In this document: positions 49,967-58,001 of the stretch, in pieces
Layout of the letters: each line of letters begins with the position of its first letter
Numbering within the stretch: the stretch's first letter is position 1
NCBI RefSeq assembly: GCF_000373365.1
Contig: NZ_KB891285.1
Span: 62,001 to 126,000, forward strand
DNA: 64,000 nucleotides
Source: Parafrankia discariae
GTDB lineage: Bacteria > Actinomycetota > Actinomycetes > Frankiales > Frankiaceae
Direction: 5' to 3'
The notes under the pieces: model-generated
The model's database searches: none
Told to the model about the DNA's origin: nothing
What the model saw: only the letters and a program-made list of their open reading frames with translations
Program-made: the position numbers and the translations under genes

Positions 49967-50377
49967 ATGGCGGTTCCCCGGCGTATTCCGGTGCGGTTCG
50001 AGGATGTGTTCCCGCACGGCGCGTACGTGCTCGGTGTGGAGGCGGCGAACGACTTCGACAAGGTGCGGGCGGGCGCGGCGGACCCACAGCAGCGGGACAA
50101 GGAGACCGGCGCCCGGGTCTGGACCGTCCGTGCCCTGGACCCGGACCCGGCGGCCCGGCAGGCGGAAGTCAAGGTGAAGATCCTCGGCGAGACGGCTCCG
50201 GTCGCCCCGGACGCGATGCCGGGGATGCCGTTCCGGCCGGTGCTGTTCGACGGGCTGTCGGTGCTGCCGTACGTGGACACCAACAGTTCCAAGCCTCGAC
50301 AGGCGTTCTCGCTGCGGGCAGTGTCGATGCGTCCGGTTGGCCCGGCTCGTCGGACGAACCCGGGGGTGGCGGCATGA
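49967..50377 (+). CDS. Pra-like element activator (conserved AICE protein)
   Basis: A 136-residue protein starting MAVPRRIPVRFEDVF after GGAGG. It has DKETGARVWTV, AEVKVKILGE and PFRPVLFDGLSVLPYV. This pattern recalls proteins annotated as plasmid replication, integration and excision activator (Pra) in Streptomyces elements, and the position at the head of the transfer/replication operon agrees. It has no catalytic motif. Its stop overlaps the next start (ATGA). The assignment is by recollection of family pattern, so it is only moderately secure. Confidence 0.6.
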   Translation: MAVPRRIPVRFEDVFPHGAYVLGVEAANDFDKVRAGAADPQQRDKETGARVWTVRALDPDPAARQAEVKVKILGETAPVAPDAMPGMPFRPVLFDGLSVLPYVDTNSSKPRQAFSLRAVSMRPVGPARRTNPGVAA

Positions 50378-50667
50378 CGACCGGACCCGGCCTGGACGGC
50401 CTGCGCTCGTCGACGCACCTGGGGTTGCACGTGGGTGCGGACTGGTCGGCCCGCTGCCACAGCTACCCGGACAGTGCGCCGATCCTCGCGGTGACCCTCG
50501 GCCGCACGACCCTGTCCGTCTCGGTGGCGGGTAGCGCGGTGACGTCGGATCAGGTGGATTTCGCCTACGCGCTGCTCGCCGCGGTGAACGATTACCTGAT
50601 CGAATGCGAACGGCTCCGGTTCGCCATGCTGGAAATAGCCGAATCCGCGGAGTACCGCGCCGCGTAG
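50374..50667 (+). CDS. Small hypothetical element protein
   Basis: A 97-residue protein of unknown function with a predicted beta-strand core (APILAVTLGRTTLSVSVAG) and a C-terminal helix (FAYALLAAVNDYLIECERLRFAMLEIAESAEY). It is translationally coupled to the Pra-like gene and precedes the translocase gene. A short agcagct-N5-agctgct hairpin begins at its stop. Confidence 0.7.
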   Translation: MTTGPGLDGLRSSTHLGLHVGADWSARCHSYPDSAPILAVTLGRTTLSVSVAGSAVTSDQVDFAYALLAAVNDYLIECERLRFAMLEIAESAEYRAA

Positions 50668-50684
50668 CAGCTCCTCTAGCTGCT
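50666..50684 (+). terminator. Small hairpin after the 50374 gene
   Basis: agcagct and agctgct flank a five-base loop, followed by ctcttc. It may attenuate transcription into the translocase gene, which lies 120 bases on. Confidence 0.4.
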
Positions 50685-50804
50685 CTCTTCGGGGAGGCGG
50701 CCCGGATTCCGGATCCTGAGTAACTGCCGCTCCGGGCCGCTCCTCCTTTCTTCCTCCCCTTACTCCCTCTCGTTTCGCGCGCTCTGAAAAGGGTGGTATT
50801 TGGC

Positions 50805-52553
50805 ATGTCCAGGATCAACGGTGACCGGGGGTTGCCGCGTATTCCGTCCCGGCCGGATCGGATGCGGGTCCCGCTGTGGATGCTGTTCGTGGCGGTGGTC
50901 GGTAAGGGCCTGGTGCTGGGGGTGCGCTGGTGCTGGCGGCACCGGGTCGCCGTCCCTCTGGGCCTGGCTCTCGCCATGTTCACCCACCGGTTCGGCCTGC
51001 TGGGCCTGGTGGCGCTGCTCGTTGCCGTCGCGCTGGTAGCGGTCGTGTGGCGGCGGGTGCATCCGCGGTCGTTCGGCTGGCTGGCCCGGTGGGTGCGGGC
51101 CCGGGTCCGGTTGGCGTTCGTCTACCGGCGGCGGTGGCGGCCGGCGATGGTGCACACCGATCTGGCGATCCGGATGCCGGCGTCCAACGGCGACCAGGTG
51201 ACGTTTGACGAGTACTTTCCGCGGATCCGCTCGATCCGCTCCACGCGGGCCGCGGACACGCTGCGGGTGGAACTGCTTCCCGGCCAGACCCCGGAACAGT
51301 GGGCGGATCAGGCTGAAGCGTTGCGGCACGTGTTCCGGGCCCGGCGCTGCCAGGTCCAGGCGGAGGAACACCGGTTCGTCCGGTTGCACTTCCACTACCG
51401 CGACACCCTGACCCGACCGGTTCACCCCACCCGGCTCGACCACCCCGGCCCCGGCCCGGCCATCGACCACGACGCCAGTGATCTGCACGGTGAGAACGCT
51501 GACCGCGGCTGGGATGACGATGTCCTCGACGACGGACCCGCGGCGAGTGACGCCAGTGCCACGGCGGGTCCGCTCGTTGAGGGCCTGTCCGCGGTGCCTG
51601 TCGGCCGGCGTGAGGACGGATCCCCGTGGACCCTGCCTGTCCGCGGGACGCATGTCCTCGTCGCGGGGGCGACCGGCGCGGGCAAGGGGTCGGTGCTGTG
51701 GTCGATCATCCGCGGTCTCGGCCCGGCGATCCGTGCCGGCCTGGCGGAGCTGTGGGTCTGCGACCCCAAGGGAGGCATGGAACTCGCGTTCGGGGAACCG
51801 CTGTTCACCCGGTTCGCCACCACCACCGGCGAGATCGCGGATCTCCTCGACGACGCCGTCTCGGTCATGCAACAGCGCACGGCACGGCTGCGGGGCCGGA
51901 CCCGGCTGCACACGCCCACGACCGGTGAGCCGCTGATCGTCCTGATCGTCGACGAAATCGCCTCCCTGACGGCGTACGTCACCGACCGGGACGTCAAGAA
52001 GCGGATCGGGGCGGCGCTGCCACTGCTGCTCTCCCAAGGACGTGCGCCCGGCGTCGTAGTCCTGGCGGCGGTCCAGGACCCGCGCAAGGAAGTGCTTCCC
52101 TTCCGGGACCTGTTCCCGGTCCGGGTCGCGCTGCGCATGACCGAACCCGAACAGGCTGACCTTGTCCTCGGCTCCGGTGCCCGGGACCGCGGCGCGCGGG
52201 CGGAAGAGATCCCGGTCTCGCTGCCCGGCGTCGGCTACGTGCTCGCTGAGGGACAGCCCGAACCGGTCCGGGTCCGCGCGTCGTTCATCGACGACACGGA
52301 GATCAGCCGCACCGTGCTGGCCTACCGGCCAACCCCGGCCCTTGCCGGTTGGACACCGGACCTGAGCCCCTACCTCGACGACACGCCCGACCGTCCGGAC
52401 GGCGGCGGTGCCGGTGGCTGGGTTCCGGACCTCGACCCATACCGGGACGGCACGGACAGCGGCCCGGCGGGATGGACGCCGGATCTCCGACCGTTCCAAG
52501 AGCCCGGCGGCCCGGCCGCGAACGGGTCTGCCGGCTGGGGGGAGGTTGCTTGA
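50805..52553 (+). CDS. TraSA-type FtsK/SpoIIIE DNA translocase
   Basis: The conjugation protein of actinobacterial elements, a hexameric pump moving double-stranded DNA between mycelial cells. Residues about 25-85 hold two or three membrane helices. The motor has Walker A GATGAGKGS (288-296), CDPKGGMEL and Walker B LIVLIVDEIAS. At 582 residues it is of normal size. The C-terminus has three copies of a GW(T/V)PDL(S/D/R)P motif, taking the place where Tra proteins carry their DNA-recognition winged helix. Start ATG 50805 is chosen; GTG 50793 is possible. Its stop overlaps the TTG start of the initiator gene. Confidence 0.9.
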   Translation: MSRINGDRGLPRIPSRPDRMRVPLWMLFVAVVGKGLVLGVRWCWRHRVAVPLGLALAMFTHRFGLLGLVALLVAVALVAVVWRRVHPRSFGWLARWVRARVRLAFVYRRRWRPAMVHTDLAIRMPASNGDQVTFDEYFPRIRSIRSTRAADTLRVELLPGQTPEQWADQAEALRHVFRARRCQVQAEEHRFVRLHFHYRDTLTRPVHPTRLDHPGPGPAIDHDASDLHGENADRGWDDDVLDDGPAASDASATAGPLVEGLSAVPVGRREDGSPWTLPVRGTHVLVAGATGAGKGSVLWSIIRGLGPAIRAGLAELWVCDPKGGMELAFGEPLFTRFATTTGEIADLLDDAVSVMQQRTARLRGRTRLHTPTTGEPLIVLIVDEIASLTAYVTDRDVKKRIGAALPLLLSQGRAPGVVVLAAVQDPRKEVLPFRDLFPVRVALRMTEPEQADLVLGSGARDRGARAEEIPVSLPGVGYVLAEGQPEPVRVRASFIDDTEISRTVLAYRPTPALAGWTPDLSPYLDDTPDRPDGGGAGGWVPDLDPYRDGTDSGPAGWTPDLRPFQEPGGPAANGSAGWGEVA

Positions 52554-54280
52554 CTGACCCCACCACCCTCCCGTCCGACGCGGCTCCTTCCCCTGGCCGT
52601 GACGACCGTGACGATCGACCGGCGCGGCCCGGATCCCGGGAAGCACGAATGCGCATGCCTCTGGCCCGACAGGTCGTCGAAGCCGTCGCTGTGGAGAACG
52701 GCGTGTGCGTCCGGCCGATGGCGATGCGCCGCACCAACCTAGACACCGGCGAAACCGAGATCATCCCTGTGCCCTGCGGGGCCACCCTGGCGAGCAAATG
52801 CCCCTCATGCGCGGAACGGGCCCGGCGGCTGCGGATGGCGCAGTGCACGGCAGGCTGGCACCTCGACGACGAACCCGTTCCCGACCCGGACCCCCCGACG
52901 GACGACGCGAAGGTTCTTGCCGGGTTCCGTGCGGATCTCGAAGTCGCCCGGCGGGACGCTGAACGCGACGGCGACCCGGCGGGCGTGGCGGAGATCGACG
53001 AACTTATCGGCCAGGTGGACGACGAACTCAACGCGCTGGGCGTGCGCGGCAAGGCCGCTCCGGACAACCGGGATCGTCCTCGTCGGGCACGCTCGACCCG
53101 GCGGCGGCAGGATGCCCCCGACCTGCCCCGGCTCCCGGTGGACAAGCGGACGATCGGCCGAACCTACGAAGCTCCGGACGGCACGGCCTGGCGGCCGTCG
53201 ATGTTCCTGACGCTGACCTGCGACAGCTACGGGCGGGTGCGTAGCGACAGCACGCCGGTGGATCCGGGCTCGTACGACTACCGGCGGGCGGCCCGCGACG
53301 CCATCCACTTCCCGAAGCTCATCGACCGGTTCTGGCAGAACCTGCGCCGGTGTGTCGGCTGGGACGTCCAGTACTTCGCCGCACTCGAACCGCAACGGCG
53401 GCTCGCTCCGCACCTACACGCGGCGGTCCGGGGCACGATCCCACGGGTGGTGCTCCGCCAGGTGGCGGCGGCAACATACCAGCAGATCTGGTGGCCATCG
53501 TGCGACCGGCCGGTCTACCCGGACACGGCGCTCCCGGTCTGGGACACGGACAGCGGGGCCTACCTCGACCCGGACACCGGGGAGGCCCTGCCCACCTGGG
53601 ATCAGGCGTTGGACGCCATCGGCGAGGATGACGAACCCGTGCACGTGGTCCGCTTCGGCCCGCAACTCCGGGCGGACGGCGTCACCGCGAATTCGGCGCA
53701 CACCGGCCGGATGATCGGCTACCTGTGCAAGTACCTGACCAAGAGCCTCGACACCTGCCACGACACCGACAGCGACGCGCACCGGCGGCACGTCGAACGG
53801 CTCGCGGACGCGCTGCGGCACGAACCGTGCTCGCCTACGTGCTCGAACTGGCTGCGCTACGGCGTCCAGCCGCGCAACCCGAAACCCGGACTCGTCCCGG
53901 GCCGGTGCCGCGGAAAGGCACACCGACGGGAGACCCTCGGCTTCGGCGGCCGGCGTGTCCTCGTCAGTCGGAAGTGGTCCGGCAAGACACTGGCCGATCA
54001 CCGGGCCGACCGGATCGCCTGGGTCCGCGAACAACTCGAAGCCCTCGGCGACACCGGCAACGGCCCGGCGGCCGGCGCTGGGCCAGGATCCGATCCGGCC
54101 CGGACGGTCTGCACCCTGCTACGGCCCGGCGACCCGGCCGCACCTCGACGCGAACATCTGCTCCTTCAAGCCGTCGCGCAACGCCGCGCCTGGCGCGCAC
54201 AGCTCGACGCGGCCCGCGCCGCGACACCCGGCGAACTTCCGGCAACCGGCCCACCGGCCCCGGCCGCTGCCGCTGCCTGA
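52550..54280 (+). CDS. RepSA-type rolling-circle replication initiator
   Basis: A 576-residue HUH endonuclease that nicks the double-strand origin. Motif I is FLTLTCDSYGRV, motif II is LAPHLHAAVRG (His288, His290), and motif III is GYLCKYLTKS with catalytic Tyr391 or Tyr395. Cysteine pairs (CPSCAER near residue 86 and CSPTC later) suggest zinc sites. The TTG start follows ggggggagg and overlaps the translocase stop, so the two are co-translated. It allows autonomous replication after excision, as in pSAM2. Confidence 0.9.
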   Translation: MTDPTTLPSDAAPSPGRDDRDDRPARPGSREARMRMPLARQVVEAVAVENGVCVRPMAMRRTNLDTGETEIIPVPCGATLASKCPSCAERARRLRMAQCTAGWHLDDEPVPDPDPPTDDAKVLAGFRADLEVARRDAERDGDPAGVAEIDELIGQVDDELNALGVRGKAAPDNRDRPRRARSTRRRQDAPDLPRLPVDKRTIGRTYEAPDGTAWRPSMFLTLTCDSYGRVRSDSTPVDPGSYDYRRAARDAIHFPKLIDRFWQNLRRCVGWDVQYFAALEPQRRLAPHLHAAVRGTIPRVVLRQVAAATYQQIWWPSCDRPVYPDTALPVWDTDSGAYLDPDTGEALPTWDQALDAIGEDDEPVHVVRFGPQLRADGVTANSAHTGRMIGYLCKYLTKSLDTCHDTDSDAHRRHVERLADALRHEPCSPTCSNWLRYGVQPRNPKPGLVPGRCRGKAHRRETLGFGGRRVLVSRKWSGKTLADHRADRIAWVREQLEALGDTGNGPAAGAGPGSDPARTVCTLLRPGDPAAPRREHLLLQAVAQRRAWRAQLDAARAATPGELPATGPPAPAAAAA

Positions 54281-54287
54281 TCCTTCG

Positions 54288-54488
54288 TCATACCTGCGGC
54301 GCTGGGAGGTCCGGCCGGTGTTCGGCAATCCAGGCTTCGACGTCGGCGGTCTGCCAGATGTGGCCGGCGGCAAGGGTGGCGTGCGGTTTCGGGAAGGTCG
54401 GGTCCTCCTTCAGGAGCTGGTTCACCCGGGTACGGCCTACCCCTAGCCGCTGCGCGATCTCCGCCGCTCCCATGAGCGGTTGCGTCAT
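54288..54488 (-). CDS. AlpA/excisionase-like small HTH protein
   Basis: A 66-residue MerR/AlpA-type winged helix (MGAAEIAQRLGVGRTRVNQLLKEDPTFPKPHATLAAGHIWQTADVEAWIAEH). It is the only core-region gene on the minus strand between repSA and xis. Two near-identical palindromes lie 13 and 51 bases upstream of its start and are probable binding sites, so autorepression and control of the rightward genes is inferred. It is distinct from the Xis encoded at 55399. Confidence 0.82.
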   Translation of the reverse strand: MTQPLMGAAEIAQRLGVGRTRVNQLLKEDPTFPKPHATLAAGHIWQTADVEAWIAEHRPDLPAPQV

Positions 54489-54500
54489 GAACGCAGACTA

Positions 54501-54516
54501 CTGGACGACCGTCCAG
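54501..54516. promoter_or_regulatory. Operator palindrome 1 (ctggacgaccgtccag)
   Basis: A 16-base dyad, perfect except at the central pair, 13 bases ahead of the AlpA-like start codon. Confidence 0.65.
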
Positions 54517-54538
54517 ACACCAGGTACCGTTGGCGGCG

Positions 54539-54554
54539 CTGGACGATCGTCCAG
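54539..54554. promoter_or_regulatory. Operator palindrome 2 (ctggacgatcgtccag)
   Basis: A 16-base perfect palindrome, 38 bases centre-to-centre from the first copy, between the divergent AlpA-like gene and the rightward gene at 54638. Confidence 0.7.
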
Positions 54555-54637
54555 TCGCTCATAAGCGGTCCCGGCGGGTGCGTCAACACCCAGCCGGGAC
54601 CTTGATCCCAATCCTGAGTACACAGGAGTTGAGACCC

Positions 54638-54940
54638 ATGTCTATCTTCTCGTCTGGCGGCTTCGGTGCCTGGCGCACCCCCGGCGACGGCGACTCTCCG
54701 CTGATCGCGGCCCGCACCCTGGACACCGGGGAGCACGAGCTGACGATCCGGCCCGGCGCCGATGTCGGCGACTTGGTGGCGATCCTGGGCACCCTGCCCG
54801 CGGACGCGTTCTTCACGGAGCACTTCGGCGACGTTGACGCTGTGCTCGTCTTCCGGCAGGTGCCCGGAGAGTCGGCAACCGCCCCGGTGACGGCGAAGCT
54901 GTCGGGCGGCCCGGGAGCGGCCAGCATCACCCGCGCGTAG
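54638..54940 (+). CDS. Small element protein, homologous to 48785-49270
   Basis: A 100-residue protein of unknown function. The segment LVAILGTLPADAFFTEHFGDVDAVLVFRQVP aligns with the central part of the protein at 48785. ATG follows caggagttgag. It lies just after the twin palindromes, so it is probably controlled by the AlpA-like regulator. Confidence 0.72.
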   Translation: MSIFSSGGFGAWRTPGDGDSPLIAARTLDTGEHELTIRPGADVGDLVAILGTLPADAFFTEHFGDVDAVLVFRQVPGESATAPVTAKLSGGPGAASITRA

Positions 54941-55192
54941 CGGCAGTCCTGCCTGCTCTACCCCTTCATTTTTCTTCCGTCCTCTGGTGGCGCTTGAAGC
55001 TGTCGGGGTGTCGGACGGGTCCAGGGTCGGCCGTAGGCCGATCGCGTAGCGACGCGCAGCGCCCTGGACGCGGCCGGCGCCCCGGCAGACCATCCCAGCG
55101 CCAGAGAACGGAAACCCCACCGCACCGGGCGACGCCACTTGCGGCCCGCGTGCCCCTCCCCGTTCTTCCCTCGGCAAGGAGCTGACTTCGTC
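54941..55192. other. Highly structured non-coding region between small gene and xis operon
   Basis: Nested inverted repeats include gtccaggg (55019) with ccctggac (55062), an inner cggccgtaggccg, and an outer tctggtggcgct with agcgccagaga. It could be the double-strand origin, a transfer locus or a regulatory leader. No protein gene is supported. Confidence 0.45.
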
Positions 55193-55402
55193 ATGCCCAC
55201 CGACCACGACGGACACCCGACGATGAGCCTGCAACAGGCTCTCCGGGAGCACCTCGACCGCGCCCGCGTCCGACAGGGCCGGCTCTACCCACAGCCGGAC
55301 GGCGAGTCCAAGTTCGCCTGTGACATGGGCGAGAGCCGCTACGGCTGCGCGTGGTGCGACAACATCGAATGGCCCGACGGCAACCCGCTGGACGTCGCGT
55401 GA
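55193..55402 (+). CDS. Small hypothetical protein upstream of xis
   Basis: A 69-residue protein with a helical start (MSLQQALREHLDRARVRQ) and a C-terminal part holding three cysteines (KFACDMGESRYGCAWCDNIEWP), possibly a small zinc site. The ATG follows aaggag. Its stop overlaps the GTG start of xis, so it belongs to the xis-int operon. Confidence 0.7.
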   Translation: MPTDHDGHPTMSLQQALREHLDRARVRQGRLYPQPDGESKFACDMGESRYGCAWCDNIEWPDGNPLDVA

Positions 55403-55611
55403 TCAATAGGACCGGAAAGCAATCTTCCCAGGACGAATGGCTCACCGTGGCGGACGTGACCGCGGAGGTCCGTGTCCCGCGGTCGACGTTCTACCGCTGG
55501 CGTCAGATGGGGCTCGGTCCCCGCTCCGTGAAGCTTCCGAACGGAGACGTCCGCATCCGGCGTTCCTGGCTTGACGCCTGGCTCAACGGGCTGGAGGAGG
55601 ACGCAGCATGA
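55399..55611 (+). CDS. xis: Excisionase Xis
   Basis: A 70-residue DNA-bending protein with an AlpA/MerR-type winged HTH (WLTVADVTAEVRVPRSTFYRWRQMGLGPRSVKLPNGDVRIRRSWLDAWLNGLEE). It is coupled by GTGA to the upstream gene and by ATGA to int, as in pSAM2-type elements. It directs the integrase toward excision. Confidence 0.9.
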   Translation: MINRTGKQSSQDEWLTVADVTAEVRVPRSTFYRWRQMGLGPRSVKLPNGDVRIRRSWLDAWLNGLEEDAA

Positions 55612-57071
55612 GCAGCTTCGACGTCCGCTTCTGGGACGTTCGGAAACTGGAGGGGAAGCGCCGGCCGTACCAGGTGCGCTGGGTCGTAGCCGGACGGGAG
55701 AAGTCGCGGACCTTCCTTACCAAGGCTCTCGCGGACGGCTTCCGCTCCCGTCTCGTCACCAAAGCGCGCAAGGGGGTCGCCTTCGATGAGACGTCCGGCC
55801 TACCGGTCGATGAGGCCCAGAAGCTGAACGAACGGACGTGGTACGTGCACGCCTGCGCCTACGCCGAGATGAAGTGGCCTCACGCGGCGGCGACCTCCCG
55901 GCGCTCGATGGCGGAAGCGCTCACGACGCTCACGATCGCGCTGACCACGAACGTCCGCGGGCGGCCGGATGATGACGTCCTGCGGCGGGCCCTCTTCGGC
56001 TGGGCTTTCACTCCGACCGGTCGGGACGGACAGGCGCCACCGGAGTTCGCTGAGGCGCTGGACTGGCTGGAACAGGCCTCGTTGCCGATGTCGGCGGTCG
56101 CCGAACCGGACACGGTGCGCAAGGCCCTGCACGCCGTGTCGACCACCCTCACCGGGCGACCGGCGGCGGCGACCACGGCACGGCGCAAGCGGGCCGTCTT
56201 CTTCAATGCTCTCCGGTATGCGGTGGAACGGGGCGACCTCACCGAGAATCCGCTGACAAGGGTGCAGTGGTCGGCACCGGAGGTCGCACAGACGGTTGAC
56301 CGGCGGGTGGTCGCCAATCCTGACCAGGTACGGGCGCTGCTCCGGGCGGTCCGCGACCAGGGGGCCACAGGTCGGCACCTGGTGGCGTTCTACGGCTGTA
56401 TGTACTTCGCGGGGATGCGCCCGTCGGAGGTCGTGGCGCTGCGCCGCTCGTCGTGCCTGCTGCCCGAATCCGGCTGGGGTCGGCTCGACCTGGACGGTTC
56501 CGAACCGCGGGCGGGGGTGCGCTGGACGGACGACGGGGCGGCCCGGGATGCTCGGCAGCTCAAGCACCGTGCCGTGAAGACGGTGCGGCCGGTTCCGATC
56601 CCGCCGGAGCTGGTGGCGCTGCTGCGCTCCCACATCACCACCCACGGCGTGACCGAGGACGGGCGGCTGTTCCGTACCGGCTCCGGCGGCCCGTTGCAGA
56701 ACCACACGATCGCGAAGGTCTGGCGGACGGCGCGGGTGAGCGGGTTGAGCGCGGAACAGGCCTCGTCGCCGCTGGCCCGGCGTCCGTACGACCTGCGGCA
56801 CGCGGCGGCCACCCTGTGGCTGAACTCCGGGGTGCCGGCAACAGAGGTCGCGCGGCGGCTCGGCCACGGGGTCGCGGTGCTGCTCAAGGTGTACGCGAAC
56901 TGCCTGGACGGCCAGGAGGTCATCGCGAACGGCTCGATCGAACAGGCCCTCGGCACACCCGGCGCCGAAGCTGCGATACTCGACCTTGACCACCCGGCCG
57001 GCGACGGCACGGACGGTCACGCGGAACAGGCGCGGAACGACCCCACGGACGATCGGGGCCAACCGGGCTGA
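55608..57071 (+). CDS. int: Tyrosine site-specific integrase
   Basis: A 487-residue integrase. An N-terminal arm-binding and core-binding region is followed by the catalytic domain with Arg271 (GMRPSEVVALR), the YDLRHAAATL box (Arg397, His398; the first position usually His is Tyr here), LGHG near 420 and nucleophile Tyr429 (VYANCLDG). The stop at 57071 is only two bases before the right attachment repeat and 13 bases before tRNA-Ser, so int transcription can read directly into the tRNA. It integrates the element at the tRNA-Ser(TGA) anticodon arm. Confidence 0.95.
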   Translation: MSSFDVRFWDVRKLEGKRRPYQVRWVVAGREKSRTFLTKALADGFRSRLVTKARKGVAFDETSGLPVDEAQKLNERTWYVHACAYAEMKWPHAAATSRRSMAEALTTLTIALTTNVRGRPDDDVLRRALFGWAFTPTGRDGQAPPEFAEALDWLEQASLPMSAVAEPDTVRKALHAVSTTLTGRPAAATTARRKRAVFFNALRYAVERGDLTENPLTRVQWSAPEVAQTVDRRVVANPDQVRALLRAVRDQGATGRHLVAFYGCMYFAGMRPSEVVALRRSSCLLPESGWGRLDLDGSEPRAGVRWTDDGAARDARQLKHRAVKTVRPVPIPPELVALLRSHITTHGVTEDGRLFRTGSGGPLQNHTIAKVWRTARVSGLSAEQASSPLARRPYDLRHAAATLWLNSGVPATEVARRLGHGVAVLLKVYANCLDGQEVIANGSIEQALGTPGAEAAILDLDHPAGDGTDGHAEQARNDPTDDRGQPG

Positions 57072-57073
57072 AA

Positions 57074-57122
57074 CCGCAGGTCAGGAGGGCTCGCCTAGTG
57101 GCCGATGGCGGCGGTCTTGAAA
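57074..57122. repeat. Right attachment site: 49-bp direct repeat overlapping the 5' half of tRNA-Ser
   Basis: Identical to 41606-41654. Here the repeat continues into the 3' half of the tRNA, so the working tRNA is reconstituted from an element-derived 5' half and a chromosomal 3' half. Confidence 0.93.
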
Positions 57123-57172
57123 ACCGCTAAGGGGAGTGATCCTCTTCGTGGGTTCGAATCCCACGCCCTCCG
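57084..57172 (+). tRNA. tRNA-Ser (TGA)
   Basis: An 89-base type II tRNA. Acceptor ggagggc pairs with gccctcc, the discriminator is G, the anticodon stem is gcggt...accgc with loop cttgaaa (anticodon TGA), the variable arm is long (aggggagtgatcctctt), and the T arm is gtgggttcgaatcccac. The 5' 39 bases lie in the right attachment repeat. Confidence 0.96.
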
Positions 57173-58001
57173 CATTGTGATGTCTCAGGACATCGGAGAC
57201 AGTCCTGAAGCCGCGATCTCGGGTTCAGGGTTGTCGTGGTTTTCGGTCGGGTCCGTCCGACCCGACCCGACCCGCGGCGGATGCGGTGTGGTTCCGGTCC
57301 TGATCGCCGGCGATGCTGATCGACGTAGCCGATCACCTTTCCAGCCGAGGTGACAGGTCCGGCAGTGCGGGATCTCCCGGATGGTCCGGACCCCTGGGCG
57401 GGGGTCGGGCCGGCGGCGTATCTGGGGTCGTGACGGTGTCGGGGTGTACCGGCAGACTCAGTGATGGCAGGCGGGTGACGGGGGGTAGGACGCTCAGGTC
57501 GGGGGGCCGGCGTCCGATCACACCCGCGGCCTGGGCGCACGCCGGCACGGGGGCGGCGGCGTGCGGTAGGTGGTGGGCACCAGTCCGGGGGGATCCGGTG
57601 CCCACCACACCCATCCGGCCGGGACTGGTGAATACCCCGCCGGGGCTGGCGAAGTGATCGTCCGGCCTCACCCGATCAGGCCGGGTCCCCCCGGGAGGTG
57701 GACGCGCCCCGTTGATGGGCCGGCGGCCCGATCACGCGGTCCTGCGCGCGGGAGCCCAGGTAGCGGGCCTGCGCGGCCGCCTGGAAGGGCCAAAGTCGGG
57801 CCGTACGAACAAGAACTCTGAAGAGTCGACGCCCGGTTGCGTGACGCTTGTGCCGGTGTACGACAGGATGGCCCGGTGCCTCCCCGCCGCTCTACCGGTC
57901 GGCGCGCGATCCCGGCCCCGCTCGCGCCGAACCCCGCCCCACGTGCCGTTTCGGTGACGTTGCCGGTCCGTCCGGGCCCGTCCGCCCAGCAGGCGCTGCC
58001 C
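57173..58001. other. Region between tRNA-Ser and the zinc-finger gene
   Basis: About 830 bases without a convincing gene. A tgtctc...gagaca dyad at 57180-57201 could end tRNA transcription. Its tgtctcaggacatcggagaca wording also resembles an insertion-sequence terminus, but no transposase is present. Open frames on both strands are Pro/Arg low complexity. Confidence 0.4.

Larger units (their letters stand above)
41606..57122. mobile_element. Actinobacterial integrative and conjugative element (AICE, pSAM2 type), ~15.5 kb
   Basis: The element is bounded by a 49-base perfect repeat at tRNA-Ser(TGA). It holds the full pSAM2-type module: Pra-like protein (49967), TraSA-like FtsK translocase (50805), RepSA-like HUH initiator (52550), Xis (55399) and tyrosine integrase (55608), plus regulators at 47450, 49327 and 54288. 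Cargo at the left end is a low-GC IetAS-like pair and an XRE-gluzincin-cyclotransferase operon. All core genes look intact, so it is likely capable of excision, rolling-circle replication and double-stranded-DNA transfer. Confidence 0.92.

Noticed and set aside
57176-57210. Insertion-sequence end next to tRNA-Ser
   Set aside because: Only a short tgtctc...gagaca dyad is seen; no transposase fragment or matching second end could be found in the window.
57313-57671. Overlapping small frames between tRNA-Ser and the zinc-finger gene
   Set aside because: Both strands give Pro/Arg-rich peptides without start signals or motifs.
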